Assembly: GCF_003335675.1 (NCBI RefSeq)
Contig: NZ_QPHL01000010.1
Span: 62,001-126,000 of the forward strand
DNA from: Winogradskyella sp. KYW1333
GTDB lineage: Bacteria > Bacteroidota > Bacteroidia > Flavobacteriales > Flavobacteriaceae
DNA length: 64,000 bases
Direction: 5' to 3'
The notes beneath the pieces are model-generated. The model did not search any database. It worked only from the letters and a program-made list of their open reading frames with translations, and was not told the origin of the DNA. Shown here one piece after another: positions 1 through 8,784 of this stretch. The position numbers and the translations under genes were made by a program. Position 1 is the first letter of the stretch; every line of letters starts with the position of its first letter.

Positions 1-347
1 ATGGCTATCTGCTTATCAATTATAGCCAACTTATCTGCAATATTTGCTGCTCTCTTTGCAGCCGCCTCTTTCTTTAGATTCTCTGCTTGCTCTGCTGTTA
101 TCTCACCAGAGTCTAACTGTTGATTTATTTTTTCAATGTCTTCTTTTAGATATTCGCGTTCTTGCTTTTCTACATTTTCTTTTTGCTTTTTCAGCTTTTC
201 TATTTGTTCATTTTTATATGTTTGACTTGCCAATTCTGGTTCCATTGAGTCTATATTAACACTGTCGATCTCTTTGGTTTGACCATATGATATTATACAT
301 ATACCTAATATTAATAATGGGATAAAAATTCTTGTAATTGTATTCAT
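1..347 (-). CDS. Exported coiled-coil protein (partial, 3' end outside window)
   Basis: The start is the ATG at 345-347 and the frame stays open to the window edge, so about 115 residues are visible. It begins with a signal peptide (MNTITRIFIPLLILGICIIS, then YGQ), followed by a charged Lys/Glu/Gln-rich stretch (EKLKKQKENVEKQEREYLKE and onward) that looks like a long coiled coil. It lies 46 bases downstream of the anti-sigma-like gene in the same orientation and is probably the third gene of the ECF sigma operon. I do not recognise a family; the C-terminal domain that might identify it is outside the window. Inference: an envelope protein made under the ECF sigma factor. Confidence 0.75.
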   Translation of the reverse strand, partial: MNTITRIFIPLLILGICIISYGQTKEIDSVNIDSMEPELASQTYKNEQIEKLKKQKENVEKQEREYLKEDIEKINQQLDSGEITAEQAENLKKEAAAKRAANIADKLAIIDKQIA

Positions 348-393
348 AACTGTTCGATTTTTGATGATTATAATTGTTTAATTTGATTCTCTT

Positions 394-1179
394 TTAATTG
401 TTACGCTGCGCAACTGCAGTTTTTACCGTCTCATAGCTATCCTTTAGCGCTTCAAATACACGACTTCTAAAAGACTGCCCCATATCATCTTGCACTTCTT
501 CTAGTAAAGCATTCGCATCCACTATTTTACTAGATCCTTTAATTAGTTTGTTTGTTTTGAGTTGTTTGCTAGCTAATTTTAATAACGAGTCTACTTCTCT
601 ATCAAGTTGTATGGTGCTTGTTTCCTTAATGTTCTCAATTACTTCTGCCACTGCTGTTTTATCAATCTCTGGAATTTTAATGATGTTTTGGTTATTGTCA
701 TCTTTATGACTCTCTAATTCCAGATTTTTGACTTCTACCTTTTTTGTATTAGAAACCAACTTTGTTTTAGGCTCAGATTTATTTTCAACTAGTTGCCTAA
801 TATCACTATTAATAATAGAATTTTCTATTTTTTCTTCTACCTGTATTTGATCTTTAGGTGAAACTTTCTCATTAACTAATTGGTTATTTTCTTTGTTAAT
901 TAGAATAGCATCTTCATTCTTCTTAATCTCATTTGAATCTTCATTTACAATTTCTGGCGAAACCTTAATAACCTCGTCCTTGTTAAAAACCTGGATTGTT
1001 ATAGCAATCATAATAACTAACATAGCCGCAATACTTAACCACCAATAGATAGGTCTTTTAAATTTCTTGTCGTCAGCATCTAATCTGTCAGATAGATAGG
1101 CCCAACCGTCTGACGATGGTGTTAAGGTGCGCTTTTCAAGCTTTTCCTTTAATTGTTCTTCAAATTTAATTGGTGCCAT
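394..1179 (-). CDS. Anti-sigma-factor-like single-pass membrane protein
   Basis: A 261-residue protein with a cytoplasmic N-terminus of about 43 residues, one transmembrane helix (about residues 45-64, YWWLSIAAMLVIMIAITIQV) and a long, charged, low-complexity extracytoplasmic part rich in Glu, Lys and Asn. The start overlaps the 3' end of the ECF sigma gene by 14 bases, which implies translational coupling. Topology and position fit an anti-sigma factor that binds the sigma factor with its N-terminus, but I see no ZAS-type His/Cys motif, so the role rests on context. The C-terminus (AVAQRNN) is in the periplasm under this model. Confidence 0.7.
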   Translation of the reverse strand: MAPIKFEEQLKEKLEKRTLTPSSDGWAYLSDRLDADDKKFKRPIYWWLSIAAMLVIMIAITIQVFNKDEVIKVSPEIVNEDSNEIKKNEDAILINKENNQLVNEKVSPKDQIQVEEKIENSIINSDIRQLVENKSEPKTKLVSNTKKVEVKNLELESHKDDNNQNIIKIPEIDKTAVAEVIENIKETSTIQLDREVDSLLKLASKQLKTNKLIKGSSKIVDANALLEEVQDDMGQSFRSRVFEALKDSYETVKTAVAQRNN

Positions 1180-1729
1180 AACTATTGTTATTTAATTCTT
1201 TAATCTTTTGTTGTAAAATCTTTCTTGCTTTGAATAATTGTGATTTAGATGTCCCTTCTGAAATATTCAATAATTCTGCAATTTCATAATGTTTATATCC
1301 TTCAATGGCATACATTACAAATACCATCTTATATCCTTCTGGCAAACTATCTATTACTTGCTGTATCTCTGCAACTTCAATATTTGTTTTTATGTTATTA
1401 GAGTAATCCTTCTCTATATAGCTATCCTCTGCAACAAACTCAATATTTTTTTTAGTACGAAGAAACGAAATGGCCTCCCTAACCATAATTCGTCTAATCC
1501 AACCTTCAAAACTACCTTCATTCTTAAATGATTTAAGATGTTTAAAAACCTTAAAGAAACCATTAAGCATTACCTCTTCCGCTTGATGTACATCCTTAAT
1601 GTAGTATCTACATACACTAAGCATTTTTGGAGCATGTAGTTCATACAACAAATGCTGTGCTTCTCTATTGTTTTTTGAAGCCTTTTTTATGAGTTTAGAT
1701 TCGTTTTTATGAAGTTGTATAACTTTCAT
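1166..1729 (-). CDS. ECF-family RNA polymerase sigma factor
   Basis: A sigma-70 family ECF protein. Region 2 is visible in the stretch HAPKMLSVCRYYIKDVHQAE to EGWIRRIMVREAISFLR. Region 4 is the helix-turn-helix around LPEGYKMVFVMYAIEGYKHY and EIAELLNISEGTSKSQLFKA. I place the start at the ATG of MKVIQLHKNE (1727-1729), giving 187 residues. The longer ORF start at 1780 lies inside the ECF-type promoter at 1763-1786 and is unlikely to be used. It is followed by an overlapping anti-sigma-like gene. The regulon is unknown. Confidence 0.92.
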   Translation of the reverse strand: MKVIQLHKNESKLIKKASKNNREAQHLLYELHAPKMLSVCRYYIKDVHQAEEVMLNGFFKVFKHLKSFKNEGSFEGWIRRIMVREAISFLRTKKNIEFVAEDSYIEKDYSNNIKTNIEVAEIQQVIDSLPEGYKMVFVMYAIEGYKHYEIAELLNISEGTSKSQLFKARKILQQKIKELNNNSYGTN

Positions 1730-1762
1730 GTTGGTTTTTACGATTGCTCTTATATTATAAAA

Positions 1763-1786
1763 GACGCAATAGTTATACAAATGGTT
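1763..1786 (-). promoter_or_regulatory. ECF-type promoter of the sigma factor operon
   Basis: Reading the minus strand, AACC (1786-1783) and CGTC (1766-1763) are separated by 16 bases. This is the AAC / CGT signature and spacing typical of ECF sigma promoters, about 34 bases upstream of the sigma gene ATG. Autoregulation is inferred. Confidence 0.6.
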
Positions 1787-1822
1787 GCTTGAAAGTAAAA
1801 AAAGATTGAGAATTTATTATTA

Positions 1823-1841
1823 ACTACTGATTATCAGTAGT
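1823..1841. other. Hairpin after polyprenyl synthase gene
   Basis: ACTACTGAT, one unpaired base, then ATCAGTAGT: a perfect 9-bp inverted repeat starting 8 bases past the stop codon of the polyprenyl synthase gene. No long T tract follows on the minus strand, so it may only stabilise the mRNA 3' end or be a weak terminator. Confidence 0.4.
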
Positions 1842-1848
1842 ATGAAAA

Positions 1849-2826
1849 TTATTTTTTTCTGTCAATTACATACTCGACCATTAGCTTTAGGGACGCTTTG
1901 TATGGTGAATCAGGATAACTATCCAATAATAACAGTGCTTCTTCTTGAAAACTTTTCATTTTTTTAATAGCATATTCTAGTCCACCATTTTCTTTCACAA
2001 AGGTTATAACCTGTTTCACCCTCTTCTTGTCTTTATTGTAATTTTTAACAGAATTGATAAGCCATGCCTTGTCTTTTTTATTACAAATGTTTAGCACGTG
2101 TATTAATGGCAATGTCATTTTTTGCTCTTTAATATCAATTCCCGTTGGTTTACCTATTTTTTCTCCACCATAATCAAAGAGGTCGTCCTTTATTTGAAAA
2201 GCCATTCCAATAAGTTCACCAAATTTTCTCATGGTTTCAACTTGAGGAGTATTTGGTTTAACAGAGGCGGCTCCCAAACTGCAACAAGCTGCAATCAAGG
2301 TTGCTGTTTTTTGCCTTATTATATGGTAATAAACCTCCTCTGTGATATCTAATTGTCTCGTCTTTTCAATCTGTAATAGTTCGCCCTCACTCATTTCTCT
2401 AACTGCAACTGAAATAATTTTTAAAAGATCAAAATCATTATTATCTATAGAAAGTAATAAGCCTTTTGATAATAAATAATCTCCAATGAGGACAGCAATT
2501 TTATTTTTCCAAAGTGCATTGATGGAAAAGAAACCACGTCTTCTGTCACTATCATCTACAACATCATCATGTACCAATGTAGCCGTATGGATAAGCTCAA
2601 TTACAGACGCTCCACGATATGTACGTTCACTAACCCTACCATTATTTAGCATTTTAGCAACAAGGAATACAAACATGGGCCGCATTTGTTTTCCTTTTCT
2701 GTTTACTACGTAGTGGGTAATTCTATTGAGTAGTGCAACTTTACTAGCCATAGATAGCCTAAACTTCTGCTCAAAAAGCTCCATTTCATAGGCTATAGGT
2801 TGCTTTATTTGTTCTGTGATTTTCAT
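1849..2826 (-). CDS. Polyprenyl diphosphate synthase (trans-isoprenyl, menaquinone side chain type)
   Basis: Condenses isopentenyl diphosphate units onto an allylic primer in the cytoplasm. Both aspartate-rich motifs are present: the first as DDVVDD at residues 87-92, the second as DDLFD at 214-218. The substrate-binding region KQMRPMFVFLVAKML and the R-R pair after the first motif (DRRRGFF) also fit. The length of 325 residues is normal for long-chain synthases of the IspB/HepT type. Flavobacteriaceae use MK-6, so a hexaprenyl product is likely by family knowledge, but chain length cannot be read safely from sequence alone. It is a single-gene unit, downstream of nothing obvious and upstream of the ECF operon in the same direction. 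Confidence 0.92.
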   Translation of the reverse strand: MKITEQIKQPIAYEMELFEQKFRLSMASKVALLNRITHYVVNRKGKQMRPMFVFLVAKMLNNGRVSERTYRGASVIELIHTATLVHDDVVDDSDRRRGFFSINALWKNKIAVLIGDYLLSKGLLLSIDNNDFDLLKIISVAVREMSEGELLQIEKTRQLDITEEVYYHIIRQKTATLIAACCSLGAASVKPNTPQVETMRKFGELIGMAFQIKDDLFDYGGEKIGKPTGIDIKEQKMTLPLIHVLNICNKKDKAWLINSVKNYNKDKKRVKQVITFVKENGGLEYAIKKMKSFQEEALLLLDSYPDSPYKASLKLMVEYVIDRKK

Positions 2827-3000
2827 TTAAATAATTAAAAACTTCTTTTTTATCAAATCTAAAATTATACGTTCTACTAAGATTGTAAAATTACAAATTA
2901 CCACACGCTTAATAGTTAAAATTATCATTATTAAAGATTTAACTTTTACTTTATTGAATAATTTGTAATTTAGTTTCTATTAATTAATCCTTATTATTAT

Positions 3001-4446
3001 ATGAAAAACATTACTTTATTATTCACATTGGTCTTTTCTGTGAGTCTAATGTTTGGACAAACTGTTCTAACCGAGGATTTTGAATCAGGAACCACTATTC
3101 CTGCAGATTGGACAAATCTTGATATAGCCGGGAATGGCGAGATATGGACAATAGAATCTGGCGGTGAAGCCGTACTTGCTGGTGCAGGTAATACTTTAAT
3201 TTATTCGGCTGGAGGGGCAACAGGAAATTATGCTACTTTCGATAGTGATGACTATGGTAATAACGGCACCGCTGAAAATGCCGCTTTAGAAAGTCCAGTA
3301 TTCAACTGTTCTGCACTAACATCAGTTACTTTAGCTTATAATCATTTGTTTGCGGGAAATTTTGGTGGTAGTGGTTTTGTGGAAGTTTTTGACGGGACTA
3401 ATTGGGTTGGTGTGGCAAATTACTCTGCAGATAATTATGCAGGTGGAGCCATAAACCTTGATGTAACGAACGAATTAGCAGGTGTTGCAAATGCTCAGGT
3501 CAGATTTAGATGGACAGGTGATTGGTCAGTTGCTTGGTATGTTGATAATGTTTCTGTTTTTCAATGTCCTGTTAGTGCACCAGATCAAGTAACTATGGCA
3601 ACGACACCAGCAAATGGAGCTACTGGTGTAGAAATAAATTATGGTACAACTAATAATATTAATCCATTTGAATGGATGGCTGCGACCACTGGTGATCCTG
3701 CAGATAGTTTTAATCTCTCATTAGGTTCAACACCTTCTGGTGATGATATTGGAACACTTAATGGTTTTGATAGTGGCGGAGGAATTAACTTTGCATGGCA
3801 ACCAAACACCACATATTTCTGGTATGTCACAGCTGTTAATTGTGCGGGTTCAACTCAAGGACCTGTCTGGAGCTTTACAACCTCTGCTTGTACTGAAACT
3901 TCAGCTCCGGTGGCGACAAGTTCACCTAGCCCTGCTGACATGGCTACAGATGTTGCTGTAAATGTAGACGGGAATAGAGTTTATTTTTCGTGGGGTACAG
4001 GGGCAGCAGGTACAGATTACACCTTAAATTTAGGCACTACAAATCCTCCAACACAAGCATTTAACAATTTTGAAAACGGTGACCCTATTACGGGATTAGC
4101 CCTAGACACAACATATTTTTGGAGTGTGGATTCAGTAAATTGTTTTGGAACAACAGTTGGACCTGTATGGAGTTTTACAACAAATGAAGCTTTATCTGTG
4201 GTAGAGGAAGAAATTGAAGTTTTCAGCGTATCACCAAATCCAGTTAGTGATATATTAAACATTAAGTCAGTAAATGAAATTGATAGTGTTTTAGTATATG
4301 ACCTATTAGGTAAACAAGTAGCAAACTTTAACAACAATAATATTGACAATAAAAGCGTAAATTTGTCGAGTTTACCTCAAGGATTATATTTAGTTAAAAT
4401 TACGTCTGGAGATAAATCCCAAACGATTAAAGTTGCTAAAAAATAA
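3001..4446 (+). CDS. T9SS-secreted protein with choice-of-anchor J-like domain and Fn3-like repeats
   Basis: A 481-residue exported protein. The signal peptide ends near residue 19 (VSLMFGQ). Residues about 22-190 have the jelly-roll pattern of the choice-of-anchor J/cleaved adhesin family (LTEDFESGTTIPADWTNLD, then WYVDNVSVF). Two Fn3-like repeats follow; each starts with Pro-Ala-(N/D)-(G/M)-A-T-(G/D)-V and ends in GPVWSFTT. The last 75 or so residues are a type A T9SS C-terminal sorting domain (SVSPNPVSDILNI, VYDLLGKQV, LPQGLYLVKI, ending KVAKK). It is therefore probably exported across the outer membrane and anchored or released. It is monocistronic, with a terminator right after it. The ligand is unknown. 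Confidence 0.9.
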   Translation: MKNITLLFTLVFSVSLMFGQTVLTEDFESGTTIPADWTNLDIAGNGEIWTIESGGEAVLAGAGNTLIYSAGGATGNYATFDSDDYGNNGTAENAALESPVFNCSALTSVTLAYNHLFAGNFGGSGFVEVFDGTNWVGVANYSADNYAGGAINLDVTNELAGVANAQVRFRWTGDWSVAWYVDNVSVFQCPVSAPDQVTMATTPANGATGVEINYGTTNNINPFEWMAATTGDPADSFNLSLGSTPSGDDIGTLNGFDSGGGINFAWQPNTTYFWYVTAVNCAGSTQGPVWSFTTSACTETSAPVATSSPSPADMATDVAVNVDGNRVYFSWGTGAAGTDYTLNLGTTNPPTQAFNNFENGDPITGLALDTTYFWSVDSVNCFGTTVGPVWSFTTNEALSVVEEEIEVFSVSPNPVSDILNIKSVNEIDSVLVYDLLGKQVANFNNNNIDNKSVNLSSLPQGLYLVKITSGDKSQTIKVAKK

Positions 4447-4462
4447 TAACTGTACATAAAAT

Positions 4463-4493
4463 AAAAAAGCGACTTTTAAAGTCGCTTTTTTTA
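4463..4493. terminator. Bidirectional terminator between T9SS gene and rlmN
   Basis: Stem AAAAAGCGACTTT / AAAGTCGCTTTTT with a short TA-rich loop and T tracts on both strands. It serves the convergent genes ending at 4446 and 4491. Confidence 0.9.
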
Positions 4494-5531
4494 TGTCTTA
4501 TTTGCTAGCTGGCCACAAGCTGCATCAATATCCTTACCTCTGCTACGCCTTACAGTTACGGTAATATTATTCTTCTCTAAAATATCTACATACATATCAA
4601 TTGCTTTTGAGTCTGCCTGCTGAAACTCACCATCATCAATTGGATTGTATTCTATTAAATTTACCTTGCTTGGTGCAAATTTGCAAAACTCTACCAAAGC
4701 ATCTACATCCTTTCTCTTATCATTGATGCCATCCCAAACCACATATTCATACGTTATTCTATTCTTGGTTTTAGCATACCAATATTGCAGTGCTTCTCTT
4801 AAATCATTTAAAGGAAAAGTTGCATTAAAAGGCATTATCGACGTACGCACATCATCAATTGCAGAATGTAGCGATACTGCCAGTTTAAATTTAACTTCAT
4901 CGTCCGCCATTTTTTTAATCATTTTTGGTACTCCAGAAGTAGATACAACAATACGTTTTGGGGACATACCTAAACCTTCAGGAGAGGTAATTTTATCAAT
5001 TGCTTTGAGGACATTATTATAATTCATCAGTGGTTCACCCATACCCATGAAAACAATATTACTCAAAGGTCTGTTAAAGTATAGCCTACTTTCATTATCA
5101 ATTGCAACAACTTGGTCATAAATTTCATCCGGATTAAGATTGCGCATACGTTTTAACCTTGCCGTTGCACAAAATTTACAGTCTAAACTACATCCTACCT
5201 GAGAAGACACACAAGCTGTAGTACGACTTGGTGTAGGTATTAAAACAGATTCCACTATTAAGTCATCATGAAGGCGTACTGCATTTTTTATAGTCCCATC
5301 AGAACTGCGTTGCATCTGATCTACTTTAATATGATTAATAACAAAATTATCTTGAAGCATCTCGCGAGTCTTCAAAGAAATATTTGTCATATCTTCAAAA
5401 TTATGAGCAGACTTTTGCCATAACCATTCATAGACCTGATTGCCACGAAAAGCTTTATCGCCCTGCTTGACAAAAAAATCTCTTAACTGGTCTTTCGTTA
5501 ACGCACGTATGTCCTTTTTCTTTATTTCCAT
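4491..5531 (-). CDS. rlmN: Dual-specificity 23S rRNA / tRNA adenine-C2 methyltransferase RlmN
   Basis: A radical SAM enzyme that methylates A2503 of 23S rRNA and A37 of some tRNAs. The radical SAM CxxxCxxC cluster is at Cys114, Cys118 and Cys121 (VGCSLDCKFCATA). The acceptor/resolving Cys near the C-terminus is Cys339 (DAACGQLA). The GMGEP motif (FMGMGEPLMNY) and the N-terminal accessory domain are intact. Its 346 residues match the family. A perfect -7 element sits only 9 bases upstream of the ATG, so the transcript leader must be very short. It converges on the T9SS gene. Confidence 0.97.
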   Translation of the reverse strand: MEIKKKDIRALTKDQLRDFFVKQGDKAFRGNQVYEWLWQKSAHNFEDMTNISLKTREMLQDNFVINHIKVDQMQRSSDGTIKNAVRLHDDLIVESVLIPTPSRTTACVSSQVGCSLDCKFCATARLKRMRNLNPDEIYDQVVAIDNESRLYFNRPLSNIVFMGMGEPLMNYNNVLKAIDKITSPEGLGMSPKRIVVSTSGVPKMIKKMADDEVKFKLAVSLHSAIDDVRTSIMPFNATFPLNDLREALQYWYAKTKNRITYEYVVWDGINDKRKDVDALVEFCKFAPSKVNLIEYNPIDDGEFQQADSKAIDMYVDILEKNNITVTVRRSRGKDIDAACGQLANKT

Positions 5532-5539
5532 TTATGATG

Positions 5540-5547
5540 CAAAAGTA
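5540..5547 (-). promoter_or_regulatory. Bacteroidota -7 element of rlmN
   Basis: The minus strand reads TACTTTTG, an exact TAnnTTTG match, 9 bases from the rlmN ATG. I see no clear -33 TTTG. Transcription would start only a few bases before the ATG. Confidence 0.5.
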
Positions 5548-5574
5548 ATTAATTGTAATCTGGTTTTAACGTAA

Positions 5575-5601
5575 ATAAAAAAAGCCTCTAAAAGAGGCTT
5601 T
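5575..5601 (-). terminator. queA terminator
   Basis: AAAGCCTCT / AGAGGCTTT with a 3-base loop (5581-5601), followed on the minus strand by a T-rich run. It lies 18 bases past the queA stop codon. Confidence 0.85.
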
Positions 5602-5619
5602 AAATTGAATATTGTATCA

Positions 5620-6669
5620 CTAGATAATTAGCATCGCATCTCCGTAAGAGTAAAATCTATACTTTTCTTTTACCGCTTCATCATATGCCTTTTTTATAAA
5701 GTCGTGACCAGCAAATGCAGAAACCATCATTAATAAAGTAGATTTTGGTGTATGGAAATTTGTAATCATACTGTTTGCTATACTAAAATCATAAGGTGGG
5801 AAAATGAATTTATTTGTCCATCCTTCATAAGGATTTAATCTTCCGCTTGAAGAAACCGAACTCTCAATGGTTCTCATAGATGTTGTACCAACTGCACACA
5901 CACGCTTCTTATTCTCTATTCCTCTATTAACAATTGTCGCCGATCTTTCATCAATGGAAATTTCCTCACTATCCATTTTGTGCTTAGATAAATCCTCAAC
6001 CTCTACTGGATTAAACGTACCTAGACCAACATGCAATGTGACCTCAGCCATATCAACACCTTTGATCTCCAATCGCTTTAACAGGTGTTTTGAAAAATGC
6101 AACCCTGCTGTTGGTGCTGCTACTGCACCTTCATTCTTGGCAAATATGGTTTGATAGCGCTCTTCATCTTCTGGCTCAACATCTCTCTTAATGTATTTTG
6201 GTAGTGGAGTCTGACCTAATTCATTAAGTTTTCTTCTAAAGTCCATATAAGACCCGTCATATAGAAAACGTAATGTTCTACCTCTCGAAGTAGTATTATC
6301 TATTACTTCAGCAACTAGACTTTCATCTTCACCAAAATAGAGTTTATTACCTATTCTAATTTTACGTGCAGGATCCACCAATACATCCCATAAGCGTTGA
6401 TCTTGGTTTAATTCTCTTAAAAGAAAAACTTCGATGCGCGCACCAGTTTTTTCCTTATTACCAAATAAACGAGCCGGAAATACTTTTGTATTATTAAGTA
6501 TCATCACATCACCTTCATCAAAATAATCAATAATATCTTTGAAAAGCTTATGCTCTATTGTCTGCTTCTCTCTATTAAGTACCATTAGTCTTGATTCATC
6601 TCTATGCTCTGCTGGATGCTCTGCTAATAATTCTTCGGGAAGGTCAAAATTGAAGTGTGATAATTTCAT
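5620..6669 (-). CDS. queA: S-adenosylmethionine:tRNA ribosyltransferase-isomerase QueA
   Basis: Transfers and isomerises the ribosyl moiety of SAM onto 7-aminomethyl-7-deazaguanine in tRNA during queuosine synthesis. Recognisable motifs are the N-terminal [20 protein letters not shown], the [17 protein letters not shown] stretch, [13 protein letters not shown], and [19 protein letters not shown] near the C-terminus. The length of 349 residues is normal. It has its own promoter (6697-6728) and its own terminator, so it is probably transcribed alone between aroA and rlmN. Confidence 0.97.
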   Translation of the reverse strand: MKLSHFNFDLPEELLAEHPAEHRDESRLMVLNREKQTIEHKLFKDIIDYFDEGDVMILNNTKVFPARLFGNKEKTGARIEVFLLRELNQDQRLWDVLVDPARKIRIGNKLYFGEDESLVAEVIDNTTSRGRTLRFLYDGSYMDFRRKLNELGQTPLPKYIKRDVEPEDEERYQTIFAKNEGAVAAPTAGLHFSKHLLKRLEIKGVDMAEVTLHVGLGTFNPVEVEDLSKHKMDSEEISIDERSATIVNRGIENKKRVCAVGTTSMRTIESSVSSSGRLNPYEGWTNKFIFPPYDFSIANSMITNFHTPKSTLLMMVSAFAGHDFIKKAYDEAVKEKYRFYSYGDAMLII

Positions 6670-6696
6670 AAATTAAGTCTTGTTTTTTTGAAGTTG

Positions 6697-6728
6697 CAAA
6701 TATACAATCTCAAAATAGGCCTTGTCAA
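6697..6728 (-). promoter_or_regulatory. queA promoter
   Basis: On the minus strand a TTG (6728-6726) lies 21 bases before TATATTTG (6704-6697), an exact TAnnTTTG -7 element. The ATG follows 27 bases downstream. Confidence 0.6.
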
Positions 6729-6740
6729 GTAATTACTTAC

Positions 6741-7967
6741 TTATTTTAAATTAAAGCCGAGAGTTTTTAAATCTTCCCAAAATTGAGGATAGGACTTGCT
6801 AACTACATGAGCATCTTTAACCTTTAAAGAAGTTTTCAGGCCTAACGGCGCAAAGGCCATGGCCATCCTATGATCATTGTAAGTAGCAATTTCAACATCA
6901 CTGAAAATTTTAGTTGATGGTTTTAAATGCAACGTTGCTTCCGTAATTACTACTTCAGCACCCAATTTTTCAAGCTCTACCTTGAGGGCTACTAAACGAT
7001 CTGTTTCCTTGATTTTAAGGGTATGAAGACCAGATAAGAAACACTCTAACCCAAGTCCGAATGCCGTAACTGAAATCGTCTGTGCAATATCTGGTGCGTT
7101 ACTAAGGTCTAATTCAATTTTTGAGTCGCTTGCCACCGCAGAGGTTTTTTTAATTGCAACCGTATTACCATCGAATTGCGTTTCAACACCAAATTGATTG
7201 TAAATATCTGCTAATACAAAATCGCCTTGTAAGGAACTTTTCTTATAAGACGATAAAGCCACTTCGGTGCCAATTTCACTTAAGGCAACAATACTGTAAT
7301 AATACGAAGCTGATGACCAATCTGATTCTACCGTGATTTCTTTATTTTCAGGTTCAGATAATTTTGGTTTAACCGTAATAATATTATCCTCAAACTTTGT
7401 TTCTATTCCAATTTCATTTAACAAAGCAAGGGTCATTTTAATGTACGGTACTGAAGTGATCTTACCTTTTAATGTGAGTTTTAGGCCATTTTTGAGCTTA
7501 GATGCAATTAACAATAATGCAGAAATATATTGACTGCTCACATTTGCCTCTAGACTCACTTTGTTTTTATTGAGTTTTTTGCCACTGATTTTAATTGGAG
7601 GATATCCTATGTTTTCAAGGTAACTTATTTTAGCACCAAGGGTTTCCAGCGCATCAACAAGAATTTTTATTGGCCGTTCCTTCATACGAGAAGAACCTGT
7701 TAAAATGGTTTCTCTATTTTCTTTGGTTGAAAAATACGCGGTTAAAAATCGCATTGCAGTGCCAGCATGATGGATATCAATAACCTCTTCATTTGATTTT
7801 AGTGCCTTTTGCATTAAGACTGAATCGTCTGAGTTTGAGAGGTTCTTTATCATTAAAAAAGGATATAGAGCCTGAAGCAATAGCAACCTATTAGACTCAC
7901 TTTTGGAACCAGTAATTTCAATTGATGATTTACGAGCAATTGACGATTTAGAAATTTGAATATCCAT
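6741..7967 (-). CDS. aroA: 3-phosphoshikimate 1-carboxyvinyltransferase (EPSP synthase)
   Basis: Catalyses the sixth step of the shikimate pathway, joining phosphoenolpyruvate to shikimate 3-phosphate. Landmarks are the N-terminal SKSESNRLLLLQALY, the AGTAMRFLTAY motif, LTGSSRMKERPI, KETDRLVALK and YNDHRMAMAFAPLGL. I chose the ATG at 7965-7967 (MDIQISKSSI, 408 residues) over the one six codons upstream, because homologues begin close to this residue. It is the last gene of a cluster after the MazG-like gene (34 bases apart from the preferred start). It supplies chorismate to the Phe/Tyr operon at 10-14 kb. Confidence 0.95.
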   Translation of the reverse strand: MDIQISKSSIARKSSIEITGSKSESNRLLLLQALYPFLMIKNLSNSDDSVLMQKALKSNEEVIDIHHAGTAMRFLTAYFSTKENRETILTGSSRMKERPIKILVDALETLGAKISYLENIGYPPIKISGKKLNKNKVSLEANVSSQYISALLLIASKLKNGLKLTLKGKITSVPYIKMTLALLNEIGIETKFEDNIITVKPKLSEPENKEITVESDWSSASYYYSIVALSEIGTEVALSSYKKSSLQGDFVLADIYNQFGVETQFDGNTVAIKKTSAVASDSKIELDLSNAPDIAQTISVTAFGLGLECFLSGLHTLKIKETDRLVALKVELEKLGAEVVITEATLHLKPSTKIFSDVEIATYNDHRMAMAFAPLGLKTSLKVKDAHVVSKSYPQFWEDLKTLGFNLK

Positions 7968-8001
7968 ATTAAAAGAAATTCCCACTTAAGCGGGAACAAA
8001 A

Positions 8002-8328
8002 TTACTTTAATTTATCATTATTATGGTGCCTATCGTGATCTCGTTTTGCTTTTTTATCCATTTTTCTGTCAAAAGCTTCTTGTAGGTCAATACCTGTTTG
8101 ATTAGCTAAGCATAAAACTACAAATACCACATCGGCAAGTTCTTCGCCTAAGTCCTTGTCTTTATCTGTTTCTTTTTCGCTTTGTTCTCCATATCGTCTA
8201 GCAATTATACGTGCTACTTCACCAACTTCCTCAGTCAGTTGGGCCATATTGGTAAGCTCGTTAAAATATCTCACTCCGTGTTCCTTGATCCAATTATCAA
8301 CTTCTAATTGGGCGTTCTGAATATTCAT
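8002..8328 (-). CDS. MazG-like nucleotide pyrophosphohydrolase
   Basis: A small (108-residue) all-alpha NTP pyrophosphatase of the MazG/iMazG type. The metal-binding motif is present as EEVGEVAR (residues about 30-37) and EELADVVF (about 63-70). Such enzymes hydrolyse non-canonical or excess (d)NTPs to monophosphates. The C-terminus is a short His/Lys/Asp-rich tail (KAKRDHDRHHNNDKLK). It lies 3 bases from the dtd stop, clearly in one operon with rsgA and dtd. The substrate cannot be assigned from sequence. Confidence 0.88.
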   Translation of the reverse strand: MNIQNAQLEVDNWIKEHGVRYFNELTNMAQLTEEVGEVARIIARRYGEQSEKETDKDKDLGEELADVVFVVLCLANQTGIDLQEAFDRKMDKKAKRDHDRHHNNDKLK

Positions 8329-8331
8329 ATT

Positions 8332-8784
8332 TTATTCTCTATTTTTTGAATCAATAATTATTGTAACAGGTCCATCATTTACAAGATGTACTTTCATATC
8401 TGCTCCAAACTCTCCGGTTTGAATAGGTTTATCTGTATCTGTATTTAATCTTTCCACAAACTTTTCATACAAAGGTATGGCAATATCTGGTTTGGCAGCC
8501 TTTATATAACTTGGTCTATTACCCTTTTTTGTACTAGCGTGTAATGTAAATTGACTAACCACAATAATATCGCCATCAGCATCTAAAACAGAGGTATTCA
8601 TAACACCCTTTTCATCTGGAAAAATCCTAAGATTCACTATTTTTTTACACAACCAATCAATATCTTCCACACTATCCTCATTTACAACACCTAACAAAAC
8701 CAATAATCCATTACGAATTGAAGCAACCTTCTTATTTTGTATTATAACAGAAGCTTCTGAAACTCTTTGAACAACTACCCTCAT
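8332..8784 (-). CDS. dtd: D-aminoacyl-tRNA deacylase
   Basis: Hydrolyses D-aminoacyl-tRNA (and Gly-tRNA-Ala) to recycle tRNA. The two signature motifs are present: SQFT at residues 77-80, within VVSQFTLHASTKKGNRPS, and the Gly-cisPro motif GPVT at 138-141 (NDGPVTIII). The length of 150 residues is standard. The start codon overlaps the rsgA stop by 4 bases, so translation is coupled. Confidence 0.97.
   Translation of the reverse strand: MRVVVQRVSEASVIIQNKKVASIRNGLLVLLGVVNEDSVEDIDWLCKKIVNLRIFPDEKGVMNTSVLDADGDIIVVSQFTLHASTKKGNRPSYIKAAKPDIAIPLYEKFVERLNTDTDKPIQTGEFGADMKVHLVNDGPVTIIIDSKNRE

Noticed and set aside
1727..1780. Longer N-terminus for the ECF sigma factor (start at 1780)
   Set aside because: The extra 17 residues do not fit the family, and the region contains the ECF-type promoter.
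4645..5022. Plus-strand ORF of 125 codons opposite rlmN, and similar opposite-strand ORFs elsewhere
   Set aside because: They lie fully inside strongly recognisable genes on the other strand and have no family resemblance; they are shadows.
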